From Myripristis murdjan (Eukaryota; Chordata; Actinopteri; Holocentriformes; Holocentridae), in contig NC_043987.1 of the NCBI RefSeq assembly GCF_902150065.1, forward strand, positions 21,812,987 to 21,876,986: a stretch of 64,000 bases of DNA. Reading direction: 5' to 3'. Shown here piece by piece: positions 22,815-50,453 of this stretch. The notes beneath the pieces were generated by a model, which was given only the letters and a program-made list of their open reading frames with translations, did not search any database and was not told where the DNA came from. The position numbers were made by a program, and so were the translations under genes. Every line of letters begins with the position of its first letter. Positions within the stretch are counted from its first letter, which is position 1.

Positions 22815-23235
22815 TGTGTGGCTTTGCTGTCCGTGTCTGCACATGTCAAATCCCTCCACTGGCTTCCAGTTGCTGCTCGCATGAAATGCAAGTTCTGGAC
22901 ACTCGCCTGCAAAGTAGCAACCAAAACTGCTCCTACTTACCTGGACCCCGTCTCTCAGGTTTATGCTCCCTCCTACCCTCTTTGGGAGAAAAATTCTGCC
23001 TCTATGCTTTCCTCCTTCCTTTTTGCACTTTATGCAATCTATATATTCCCTCCTTGCACTGCCTTGTAGCACTCCTTTGTAGCATCTCTGTCCTTTGGCC
23101 CAGAATCAGTGCTTTGTGGCACTTGATGTCGTTGTTCTCCCCTGAACAGATCTTTGCTTGTGGTGTATAAAATCCCATGTACGTTGCTTTGGATAAAAGT
23201 ATCTGCCAAATGTGAATTGTAATTGTAATGTCTTT
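22815..23235 (+). mobile_element. LINE 3' fragment
   Basis: The plus strand encodes VKSLHWLPVAARMKCKFWTL followed by ACKVATKTAPTYLDPV. This is the C-terminal LHWLPVxxRIxFK...AP.YL block of L2/CR1/Rex-type LINEs. It ends with TTTGGATAAAAGTATCTGCC and an AATTGTAATTG tail, the usual LINE/SINE 3' terminus in fish. Confidence 0.85.
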
Positions 23236-23689
23236 AATGTCTATGATGTTTGTAATGTCTGTAATGTCAGATGTCAGTGAGATTTCAGTTGGGTTTTGAC
23301 TGTTGCCTCGGTGCTCAAAGATTCAGTGGTTGTAATTCAAATTCATATTCATATTTTGAGAGTAGAAAAGACCCAGTGCCGACCACAGCAAACAGTTCAA
23401 TGTCTATTCCATTCCCATTCAATTTCTATGGTTCTGCTACAGTGTGGCATCCATGCTATAGCAACAGCTATTTCTATGGCTATAGATTTACATGTTTGTT
23501 TGTATGTTTTTTTCTTTGTTTTATTACGTATTCATCAACTGTTTAAAAAAAGACATCAACACTTGGTAAATTCATGTTCATTGTTATTTTTTTTTTTATT
23601 GAGCAATCTCTTTAATGCCGCAAGTAGCACTGATGCAGGATAACATGCCACCTGGGCTATGTGAGTTGATGCTCCTTCGCTGCTTGTAT

Positions 23690-24441
23690 TTAGCGGTATC
23701 TCTCAGCCAGGGCCAAAGCCAAGTTCTGTAGGAATTTGTCAAGTGCAAGGTGGACCTCGGGAGTGAAGTCTGCAGGAAAGTACATGGCGATGGTCACAAG
23801 GATGTTGTGGGCCAGGATCTGTGGTTAAGCAAGAAACACAGATTTCACATCATGTCAGCAACAGAGAAAAACATCTTTCACTTACAGGCTAGTAGAGAAT
23901 AAATCCACCTAAATTTGATTTTTAAGGCTTAGACATCTTAGTGCTATCATGAGTTGATGATCTCCTTCTTTAATGCCATGATAAAAACAGACGGAAAAAA
24001 ACACCTACCCTGAAGTTGGCAGGGTCCACTCGGAGCTTGAAGGCATGCAGCTCGCTGAGGGCGCTCAGACCACCGACCAGATCGTCCAGCTTTGTGACAG
24101 CATCGCCAATGGCTGCCATGATGACACCACCATGCTTCTTCACTGGTGCAGATCCAGCACTTGTATCAGCCCAGTGGGAGAAGTAAGTCTTGGTCTGCGG
24201 GTAGACCGTCAGCATCCTTAAAAAAAAAAAAAAAACAGGCAAATATTAGATGGCAGATGATGACAAAAGACCAAGTAGGAAGGTATGAGAAAATGTTGGT
24301 CACTTAATTTTACATTTAGAAATGAAGGCCATGATGTTGCACCTACCTGCCCAGAGCCTCAGCACCCAGTTCAGGAGCCTTTGAGGAGATTTTGCTCCAG
24401 ATACCTGTTATCAAGCCCTTGTCTTTGGCGTTGAGACTCAT
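23690..24441 (-). CDS. hba: alpha-globin (third pair)
   Basis: Haemoglobin alpha chain. Exons on the minus strand are 24347-24441 (95 nt), 24009-24216 (208 nt) and 23690-23818 (129 nt, TAA), giving 143 aa. The start is [15 protein letters not shown]; distal His 60, proximal His 89, C-terminus LAERYR. TATA is at 24524-24531 and the poly(A) signal at 23595-23600. Relative to its tandem duplicate it has Gly 9, Ala 52, Gly 62, Leu 75, Ala 84, Arg 101, Leu 108 and Pro 121. Leu 108 and Pro 121 are nearer to common fish alphas (HNILV, FTPEVH), so the other copy may be the more derived one. The exon 2 acceptor follows an interrupted T-run. It is divergent from the beta at 25097, with only 656 bp between start codons. 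Confidence 0.96.
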
Positions 24442-24523
24442 GGCTGCGTTTTCTTCAAAATTTTCTCAAGTGAAAGAGAATCTTCTGATGCTGAGACGCT
24501 GGTGAGGTGGGCATGTGAAGCTC

Positions 24524-24531
24524 CTTTTATA
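24524..24531 (-). promoter_or_regulatory. TATA box of third alpha-globin
   Basis: TATAAAAG on the minus strand, 83 bases upstream of the ATG. Confidence 0.75.
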
Positions 24532-24958
24532 TCAAACCGAATGGGGCTGCACCCATTTATCAAGTCCAAACCACACCTCTAAAGAAACTGCTCGAACTTT
24601 TAATCATCATTTTAATGACGAGATAAAGCTTAACACTCCCAACTGGCATATTAGTGGCCTACTTCATGTCTAAATTATTTTAAACACGCATAGAAAATGT
24701 CATCTGGGTCACCAAACTTGTGAAAATGGTTTCAGAAATAAGATTCAGGCTAAGACTGTAAAATGAGAGGCTGCTCTGATCATTTCTTAAGGCCCACAAA
24801 GTAAACACCAGTTAAAAATAGGAGTTTTAATGTAAAAAAACGTAAAAAACGTAACGTAAAACGTAAAAAAAAAAAGAAAAAGAAAAAAAGAAAGAAAAAA
24901 TATTGGCAAAAATCCTATCAGACTGTCAGGTTACAACCCAGCATGTGTCAGCTCTGGT

Positions 24959-25012
24959 CCAATCACATGCTTTTTCATCTGAGAGGTGGAGCATTCCATA
25001 ATCAATAAAAGG
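24959..25012 (+). promoter_or_regulatory. CCAAT box and TATA-like box of third beta-globin
   Basis: CCAAT at 24959-24963 and CAATAAAAGG at 25003-25012. Same layout as the duplicate, with one base changed in the TATA-like element. Confidence 0.65.
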
Positions 25013-25096
25013 TGGAGCCCCAGCACTTGGCATTCAGTAAGGTTTATCATCAGAGCTCGTTACAGACAACTCAGAGAAAACCTCTACACTGTCAAC

Positions 25097-26194
25097 ATGG
25101 TCGACTGGACAGATGCTGAGCGCAGTGCCATCGTGAGCCTGTGGGGAAAAATCAACGTGGATGAAATCGGACCCCAGGCTCTGGCCAGGTAACCCGTCCT
25201 TTCATATCAGGTCACCATAGTGATTATTATTATAAGCAATAATACTCTGGTAGTAATGCTCTTCAGTGTAGGGCAAACCCACCAAATTTCTTTTCATCCG
25301 CCTTTTAGAGTGACATTAATGTGTGACGTAATTCATCTGTCAGTCCTATCAGCCAGTGTAAGCATTAGTTTAGGGTCTTGAATGGGTGTGAGGCGTAATG
25401 CTTTTCTGAAATCATAGCCTAATTGATTTGTTTACATTGTTGGTTGCTCTGCTGCTTTTACCCACCCAAATTTGTCATCATCTGTCGCTATTGTCCCGTT
25501 GGCCTTGGAGGGGGAGTTTTATGTTGTTTTATTTTTATGGATTGTGTCAATTCAGGCTTCTCATCGTGTACCCCTGGACTCAGAGGCACTTCGCCTTGTT
25601 TGGCAATCTGTCCAGCCCCTCCGCCATCATGGGCAACGCTAAGGTGTCCACACATGGAAAGACAGTGATGGGAGGGTTGGATAGAGCTGTGAAGAACTTG
25701 GACGACATCAAGAATACCTACAAAGCACTGAGTGTGATGCACTCTGAGAAGCTGCATGTGGATCCTGATAACTTCAGGGTAGGTAACCATCCCAGACACA
25801 AAGTCACTATTCCTTCATGGATAACTAAATTGTGTCTGTAGTGAATGTGTGGTGACATTCCAGTTTAAATTCAGTTTTCTTCAGTAGTCCCATAGGAACC
25901 TGAAGTTTGTGTTGTGGTATTTGTAAAATATCCTTCAAAAAGTTATTATTGGATAGTTAGGCCTATTTGCTGTGAATCTTCTTTGTGAAAATGTTGAATA
26001 TGTTGAGCTGCAGTGGTGAGTATATCAGCACAGTTTTGTAACCCTCATTGTCCTCATTTCAGCTTCTTGGTGACGTTGCCACCGTGTGCGTGGCAGCCAA
26101 GTTTGGCCCCTCTGTCTTCACCCCCGACGTCCAGGATGCCTGGCAGAAGTTCCTGTCTGTGGTCGTCTCCGCTCTGGGCAGACAGTACCACTAA
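25097..26194 (+). CDS. hbb: beta-globin (third pair)
   Basis: Haemoglobin beta chain. Exons are 25097-25188 (92 nt), 25556-25778 (223 nt) and 26063-26194 (132 nt, TAA), giving 148 aa. It is identical to the duplicate beta at 17898-18735 except Thr 85 and Asp 130. Distal His 64, proximal His 93, ends GRQYH. Intron 1 is 367 nt against 107 nt in the duplicate. Intron 2 is almost base-for-base identical, which fits recent duplication or gene conversion. The poly(A) signal is at 26269-26274. It is divergent from the alpha at 24441. Confidence 0.97.
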
Positions 26195-26609
26195 GGCCCC
26201 GGAGACACATTTGACAAGGATGTGCAGCAGATCTGATAAATGCCATTGTAGCTGTTGCCACACTAATTAATAAAACCTCCAGTGAACTGCATCTTTGTGA
26301 ACTTTTTTTCTCTAACAACACCCTATAGACTATTCATTAATAAGAAATATACTGGTCACCACAATGCAGATAAATCAATTAGGCTGTAATTTAAGAGAAA
26401 CATGACTTTGTGCTGATTTTTTCTCGCAGGAGAAAATCCTCATACGTCCGTTTTATTCTTGGTATTCATGTTCTGAAGATTTTTATGAAGTAGACTATTT
26501 TCAGCAGACAGGGTAAATTAAATTCAGGTGGGTTTGCCACACTTACATCCCAGCTTTGCCTGTGTGTGTAGTCAGGTCTAATCATGAAATTAAGTAATAC
26601 GCAATGATC

Positions 26610-28230
26610 ATATGTCTATGAAACCAAACAAGAATTAATAAAGTCACTATTTTGTATGCTAAAAACCGACATGATTAACATATGTCTGGTGATACCTTGA
26701 CAGCTGTAACGCCTTGTTACAACTGTCCCGAATACTTTCATCTTATGTTTTAAAGGACTCCTATACAATGTCAGATGTTCATTTTAAAGATGGCCAAAGT
26801 TTCAAATAATGAGGTAAACAGATGTAAAAGTAATCTACCTAAAAAAAAGGGATTCAGGAGTCAGACCTCTCTGGTTTCTAACTTTTTTTTTTTTTTAACT
26901 TGTGGCTTTTGTGAAAAGTTATTGGGTAATATGGACAAAAGTGGTACACAGGGTTATGAATAACTGCTTGATTGATTGCTATAAAGAGACACATCCAACA
27001 CACACACACACACACACACAAATACCTACATAGCTGAGCTAATACGTATGTATGGGAGAGCTAGAGTACATGATGACGTCACCCACTGCAGACAGACACA
27101 ATACACACCCATTATAATCTCAAAAATTATAAAAGATATAAAAGAAAATTATTGTAGGCCCAAATTGTGCTGACCCGTTTAAAGTTTGAATAGAGTTGAT
27201 GAAAGAGTTATGAGAGTTTAAAAAAAAGGCATGGTTTGAACATTTTGTCCATAGACTCCCATCATAAAAAAGGTTAAATAAAGCTTAATAATCCTAAAAG
27301 TATAAAATATATATATATATAAAAAAAGCTGAATAAGACTAATAATGTGCTAAGTAAGCTGAACATTTTAAAGGTTGAATGAAGTTTCTGGCTGAAAGTA
27401 AGAGTTGAAAAATCGGTTGAATCAGCTTTAAATTGCTGCATGAATGGATTTAATATGGACAAAAAAAAAAAAAAAAAAAAAAAACATCTTTAAACTTAGA
27501 TTGTGCAAACCCTAAAAAAAAAAATAGTATCACTTAGAGAAATACAAGCATGCCATTCCAGAATAAGCTGAATGTTTTGAGTTTGAATGAAATCAGTAGC
27601 TGAAATGGTTCAAAAGTTATAAGGGAGTAAAAAATTGATGGAAGAAAAATAAAATATAGGCTAAACAAAGAAAAGGGCATAAATGTGCTTTGCTGCAGTA
27701 AGCAATCTCATAAGGAAAAACAATGTCACTGGATTAAGATTTCATACTTTTTTTTTGGCTTATACAGTTAATTTATTATTTATGGGGTACAGCAGTGCAG
27801 CTAACAACAGAAAACATGTTGAACATGACACATGAAGGAGTACAATACTGTCAGTTGCAAATTCAGCTATGAATGACAAGCAGATGTACAATTTGAATTG
27901 CATTAAAAAGCAAATATTAAGGTTTTATTTACAAGCCAGTTACAGTACCTGCATGGAAAGTGATGCATTGAATCCAAATTAGGCTAAGAGCATGTGAATG
28001 CACCGGAGGACCTGCAGACTTTTCACATTACTAATCATAGGGAAATGTTTCTAACAGAGTATAAGGGGGAAAAAAACATGCAAAAAAGTTCAAATAGGGG
28101 TAAGGGCTCCATGGAAGGGGATCTTTGGAAAAGCTGCTATTTTAAAGCCATTTTACTAGGATACAACCTGATGCTTAGATTTCCACCCTGCATCACTTGG
28201 ACTTGAAGTAACCATTTCAAATGAAAGTTA
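26610..28230. other. intergenic with degenerate repeats and short CA tract
   Basis: (CA)n at about 26999-27020 and an A-run at 27461-27484. Between about 27170 and 27650 several loosely similar segments recur (AAGCTGAA.TTTT, then GTTTGAATGAA and AGTTATNAG words), suggesting a decayed tandem or mobile repeat. No globin exon 1 with a clear MV(E/D)WT start is seen. Confidence 0.5.
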
Positions 28231-28438
28231 GTGACATGGCCTTCCTCTCTAAACCATCCCTTCATTCCTATAGCCTGTGCAAACTTAAAAGAAATTTTTG
28301 CCACAGGCTTATTCCCTGCCTGGTTAAAAAAAAGAGCAACTTTTCCTTATCATTTCATTTTTCAAAATGATGGCTCTTTACCAGATGTCTGGACATGTAC
28401 TGGCAACCATGTAAAAATGATTTTCCTTTCATTGTCAG

Positions 28439-28678
28439 AGTCCTGATCGTCTACCCCTGGACCCAGCGGCATTTCGGCACTTTTGGAGAATTTCCCAATG
28501 ACGATACAATAATTGGTAATGCCAAGGTGATTGCCCATGGCAAGGTGGTGTTGAGGAGTCTGGACAAAGCAGTGAAGAACATGGACAACATCATGGGGGT
28601 TTACACCAGTCTGAGCCGGTATCACTGTGAAGTACTCAGAGTGGATCCCGAAAACTTCAGGGTAGGTGGCCAATATGA

Positions 28679-28716
<38 letters not shown>

Positions 28717-29903
28717 AATGATTTTAAAAAATTAAGGAAATTAGGTCTACCCTGCTAACACTGAGTCACTGCACTGATTATAACTTCTTAAGCGTAATGT
28801 CACAGTGAGGTCACATCTTAGGCCTGAATCAACGAGTGTCACAATCACAGGGACGTGACTGGGGCATGATGTGTTTCTGGAGTATAGTTAATTTTGCAAC
28901 AGTGAATCATGAGATTTTTCACTTCCACCTTGTAATGTGTGGTGGTTAACACTATGATGTAATATTTAATGTCATGTGGTCACAAGTGCATTTACACCAG
29001 CAGCCTTTTAACCCTTAGATGCATAAATGGGTCAAAACTACCTGTTTTTTCCCAATATCTTTTAAATGAAAATATTTAATCTTTTCATGTTAAATACACT
29101 TGAAAATGTGTTACACAACTCTAACAGTATTTTAAATTATACATCATTGTTGTGCACACCAAAAAAGTTTGTTTCTAGGGCTGGGCCATATGGACAAAAT
29201 CATATATTTATATATATCAAGTATTTTTGGCCAAATACATTGATATTGTTATTATGGGGATGATTGCTGGCGCTTTGACAAAATATTTACACAATGATAT
29301 TTTTGATAACTAATCATCAGTAATACCTATATAATGACTAAGTGGGCAAAGGCAAATAATAGAACAGCTACAGCAGTCTGGCATGTTCAGAAAATTATAC
29401 CCCTTCACTGTAATATAGCCTTTAAAACCAGTAAGGCAACACTTATGCCATATCACAATACTATAACATCCAAAATCCCAGACATGAAATTAAATTCCAT
29501 ATCACAATATCGATATAATATCGATATCGTGATATATTGCCTAGCCCTATGTAAAGTTTGACAAAACATTTGAAAATAGCTTAAATTATTGAAAAATATA
29601 TTCAATCTACTACAAGTCATTTTTGATCCACTGATGGAAGAGAGTAGGCATCAATCACTTATGCATCTAAGGGTTAATATGAATGAACAAATCTGAATTG
29701 GAGACAGTATGAATCACTATGATCAGTGTAATTCTGTTTCCTAACATTTCTGCCTCTGTCCACAGCTGTTGGCTGACTGCATCATCGTCTCCATTGGCAG
29801 CAAGAACAGCAGCGACCTTACTCCTCACGTGCAAGCGACCTGGCACAAGTTTCTGTCTGCTGTGGTGGAGGCTATGGGCAGCCAGTACAGCAATCGGGCC
29901 TGA
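28439..29903 (+). CDS. divergent beta-globin, exons 2-3 only (exon 1 not found)
   Basis: Exon 2 is at 28439-28661 (223 nt, exact beta size, acceptor TTGTCAG). Exon 3 is at 29766-29903 (138 nt, TGA). Both are open and in phase. Exon 2 reads [18 protein letters not shown], keeps a distal His (IAHGK) and a proximal His (RYHCEV). It has Cys at F9 and Leu-Arg-Val where other betas have LHV. Exon 3 ends SQYSNRA, so the usual C-terminal His is replaced by Ser and the chain runs three residues past that point. The poly(A) signal is at 29935-29940. No exon 1 or TATA is recognisable upstream; a weak resemblance to an exon 1 tail exists near 28272-28326. Intron 2 holds a piggyBac-type MITE with another element inside it. 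It is either a young pseudogene that lost its first exon, a gene using a diverged or borrowed exon 1, or a gene whose first exon I missed. Confidence 0.8.
29008..29677. mobile_element. piggyBac-type MITE
   Basis: TTAA (29008-29011) followed by CCCTTAGATGCATAA. At the right end the reverse complement TTATGCATCTAAGGG is followed by TTAA (29674-29677). TTAA target duplications with inverted ends starting CCC are characteristic of piggyBac. The interior lacks a transposase and is interrupted by another element at 29176-29549. Lies in intron 2 of the divergent beta-globin. Confidence 0.85.
29176..29549. mobile_element. nested DNA transposon with TAGGGCTGGGC ends
   Basis: The left end TAGGGCTGGGCCATAT is matched by an inverted GATATATTGCCTAGCCCTA at the right. 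The interior is AT-rich with GATATCG palindromes. An 8-base word AAAGTTTG lies just outside both ends (29164-29171 and 29553-29560), a possible target duplication. hAT-like is likely but not proven. Confidence 0.75.
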
Positions 29904-30236
29904 CCTGCATCCGAATCTCAGTTTGACAGAGGGAAATAAAATAAAACCATCATGGAAACCCTTTCCTGTCTATTGTAATGTCTTTTCTAATGTCTATTTT
30001 AGTTTTATGAAATATTGTCCTCTGGTTGAATTTTCCGTTTGCTAGAGAATCACATAAGATATCACTTTTTAATAGCCTTTGTAGGCCTACATCCTAATTG
30101 CAGCCTATTCATCCTAATATAATCCACAGAATTATAATTTTGGAATATTTTAGTTTTAGTCAAGGTCCAAAGCAGAATCTTCCTGTGTTTAGCCAACTGG
30201 GCAAACAGACAAATCAAGCACATGCAACATGTGGGA

Positions 30237-30710
30237 TTACACTCAGTGGCCACTTTATTATGTCCGCCTGTGCAATCTAATGCAGTTCAGTGCAGCAGCT
30301 CTGCCATAAAGTATACCTTTTAAGAACGTTTATGATGTTCAGTTTTTGTTGACATTGTAGAGAATGTATTTAATTCCATGTTTATTATTGACGTTGTAGT
30401 TTGCAGAGGTCTTGTACCGGACTACATTATATTGAGAGGTGTTTGTAATTTTTTGTCCTCCCCATTTACATACATGAGAGGGGACAGAATAGTGGAAACA
30501 CCCCTCAATAAAATGCAGTCCAGTACAACAGCAGCAGTAACTATGAGCTCAATGCCAAACACAGAATTGAATGAACACCTCTATTACTGTGACAAAAAGA
30601 AAACCTGAGCATGATAGGCATCAGAAAAGTAAACTTTATGGCACAACAGTTGTATTGATTTGTATTAGATTGTACAGGTAGACCTGATAAAGTGGCCACT
30701 GAATGTATAA
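30237..30710. mobile_element. DNA transposon with long inverted repeats
   Basis: The left end contains CTCAGTGGCCACTTTATTA. The right end is its inverted partner (GATAAAGTGGCCACTGAAT). Similarity continues inward for roughly 90 bp (TGTRCAATCTAATRCA, then TGCCATAAAGT). This end sequence is widespread in fish genomes as I recall. No transposase is present. Confidence 0.8.
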
Positions 30711-32660
30711 TCCAACAAGTTAAAGAAGGTGATAGGCAAGTAATCTAGGCCTGACGGATCCCTGCATGGGCACATTGGGCACGTGCCTGCCCAGGGTCCT
30801 GGCAGCCAATCAGGGTCCTTGGCCGTTCTTTGCCAAGAGTGTATTTTTTATTTTATTTTATTTTATTTTTTATTTTATTAAATCTTTTCATTAAATCATG
30901 AAAATAAATGTGGACCCCCATTAAACACCAATCCCTCATAATTTACGTGTTTTTTGTACAAAAAAATGTTTTAGCAAAAATGTTTCTCAGTCAAGCCAAG
31001 GTCCCGCGTCAATCACGTGGTGGGTCACGTCATTTGACCTGGATAGACAATTTACTTCGTTAACGTTAGACATGAGTTTGACATCATGGAGAAGCCACGA
31101 CACGGGTACGCAAAATGCATTGTGAATACACTGAATACACTTGTGTCTGACTTTCAAGATGTAAACCACGCTCCTCTGAACTAGCTTGTCTGATAGCTTT
31201 CTCTCATTCCTACAATACAACAATAATATAATTAATAACAATAATAATATATAATATAATAACATATTATTGTGGGTTGAATTGAGTGTGTGAAATTAGT
31301 TATACAGGGCCCTCGGCGTTCGTGCCCAGGGTCTGAGTTTGTGTTAATCCGTCTACGAGGCCCACCTATGTGTATTGTGGAGAGGGTTTAGAAGGTGGCA
31401 TTTCACAAATATAATCCATTGAATTTAGACATGCACGTTGAATTAAAAGCTTGCTCTGCGATTACAGTTGTAATTCACTTAAAATAAGAATAGTCTACTG
31501 TTAACATGCCAACATTAGGTCCAGCTGTTTGTGTCCAGTCACCATCCACGCCTCCCCTCCACTTTTCTGTCAAGCATGTCATCTCTCTTTCACTTTAAAT
31601 TAATACATGAAGTAGACCTATGCATTATGTACTATTTAATAATCTATTTACATATGCATGGGACAGAAAACTTGTCCCGTCTGTTTGTGTGATGGTGTCA
31701 GCGATTAGTGGAGTACAAACAAAGCATGGTGTATTATCATATCTACTCCTGATGCCTTATAGTCATGCTAGTTAACCTGTATGCTTAAAGTTAATGGTGC
31801 TTTGTTGTTGTATAAAATTAAAAAGTCACACTTGTGATGCGTTTTCTCAATACCTCCATATTTGTGCCACCTACTCAAAAGTCATTATAAAAGTTAATAT
31901 AACTGCTGTGATGACTCTAGTGGCCTTATAAAGATATTTGAGTAATCCCAAATACAGTGTGCATTTTAATTTGTTAATTAACCAAGAGAGAATTCTGTTT
32001 CACGACATTGTTACCCTCCTTCCTTTGGAGGCGGAACCACATCGCGACCGTCGCCGTTCCCTGCGTACAATTTTCGTTGTGACACAAAACAATGGCAGTG
32101 CCATGGCGGAGGGGATGGCTCATGGATGGCTAGCGTTCAGAGTACAGCTTTGAGTCACACAATAATCTCCCGACGGTCGCGGTTACCTAATTAGTTTGTG
32201 TGACAGGTTGTTATACAAGTGCTGAGGCCCCTTTAAGGGATAGTATAGTGCGCTAGGTGGTGCACAGTGGCTGGGCAGTCTGGAGAGTGTGTCGGAAAAG
32301 CTGGCGACCGGGGGTCAAGCGGGTTGGAAAGGTAGCTGCAGATGAGAACAAATAAGGTGTGTGCCCTTAGAGCTATTATCAGAAAACAAATGCAGGATCT
32401 CCTCAAGACTCCAGCCCGGTTTATGTGTGTTACTTGGCCACTTGCTGCATAAAGATAGGGGAGTTAGCCCCGAAGTTTGCTACTAACTTCGGCCCTGGAG
32501 CAGATTTATAAGTCTCCCCTGTACCTCTCCCCCTGTGCGTGCCGACTACGGTCTGGGCGCGGAAGCAGAAAGGGTTAACAAGATGCTAAAGCGAGCTAGT
32601 TAAATGTCCGCAGCCACAGACAGCGACTTTACCGCGTTGCTACGTAACGCTAGCTAGAAT
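30711..32660. other. intergenic and nprl3 promoter region
   Basis: Near 30760-30800 and 31306-31335 are related GTGCCCAGGGTC words, probably the ends of a decayed element. At 32043-32053 and 32171-32181 is an 11-bp inverted pair, CGCGACCGTCG. The last 150 bp before 32667 are GC-richer and TATA-less, as expected for a housekeeping promoter. Confidence 0.5.
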
Positions 32661-32666
32661 GCTATC

Positions 32667-49413
<16,747 letters not shown>

Positions 49414-49530
49414 GACACGAACACGGTATTAGCTGTTACAGAGTGCCTGCTAAGAGACTTTAGTTTGAGAGTGGTGAAAATCTGGTGTAATCACAACTAA
49501 TTACTATTGCTCAACAATCTGCTGCTTTTT

Positions 49531-49536
49531 AATAAA
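49531..49536 (+). terminator. poly(A) signal of nprl3
   Basis: AATAAA 118 bases past the stop codon. Another AATAAA-like word follows near 49626. Confidence 0.65.
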
Positions 49537-49539
49537 CTG

Positions 49540-50453
49540 ACATAGCTGTGAATGACTGTGTATAGATTTTTGAAACCTGATTTTTTTTTCCCCTTTATGA
49601 GCCAAATGTTTTGTTTGTTTACATTAATAAATTATTTTCTATTTCGTATTGTATTCGTATGTCGTGTGAAGTCATTACTCTGAACACCGGGGCAATTTGA
49701 GCAGTCAGGGATTGATTTGTTTGACTTATCTTCCCCTGTCCCAGATGTGTTGGATCATCTCCGCCGGCCACAGAGGGGCACGGTGTGTAATGATCATTCC
49801 AGACCATGAGCTACCTCTACTCAGGAATCCCAAAAGTGGGGAGAGAGAGCGAGGAAGGGAGGACTCAAAACATCAAGACAAGCTGTTTTTGCTGTGAGGG
49901 AAGCAGAGTGGTCCAAACATCTGTGAAATCAATGAGACAGTGAAAAGAGAATTTCCCAAGCATGAATTTTTATTTAAAAAATTGATTTAGAAAGTGTTAA
50001 AAGCTACTTTTTGGAACTCAGGTATTTCAACTCTTATTTCAGTTATCATTAACTTATGTTTCAGAGTAGCACCAACATTTTAACAGTATAAAAAGTGTAG
50101 TGTGAAAACAGGCATTTATACATTTAGTGTGGGCTGCATCAGGTATGACCACATTATAAATGAAAAGTGTTTTGTCTTCATTTCATAAATTTCTTGAAAT
50201 GTCTAAGGATATGGCACAACATGCAAAATGGATGAGAAATTTTTAATAGTATGCCTCATGCAAATTAGATTTCATTTACAATCAGACAACCAGTTAAGGC
50301 AGTTATTCACTCCTCTCGACTATTTGGGGGGGTACAATTTTTTTTAGTACTTGTGTAAGAATCTACAGAGAATTCTGGCCAAGTGGATGGGAAATAAATA
50401 TAAACTGTTGAGTCCATTTGAGGTACAGCTGGCAGAGCAGTTTCAGCTGTTTG
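49540..50453. other. convergent 3' region between nprl3 and mpg
   Basis: About 1 kb between the two stop codons, holding the presumed 3' UTRs. On the minus strand AATAAA lies at 49969-49974, about 480 bases past the mpg stop, a candidate mpg poly(A) signal. No other gene is seen. Confidence 0.55.

Larger units (their letters stand above)
23430..26600. repeat. segmental duplication, unit 2
   Basis: Tandem partner of 15775-19160 in the same orientation, offset by about 7.5 kb, carrying the third alpha/beta pair. Coding exons and most UTR and intron sequence are nearly identical to unit 1. Internal differences are a shorter divergent intergenic stretch with an A-rich patch (24834-24900) and a longer beta intron 1. 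Confidence 0.9.
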
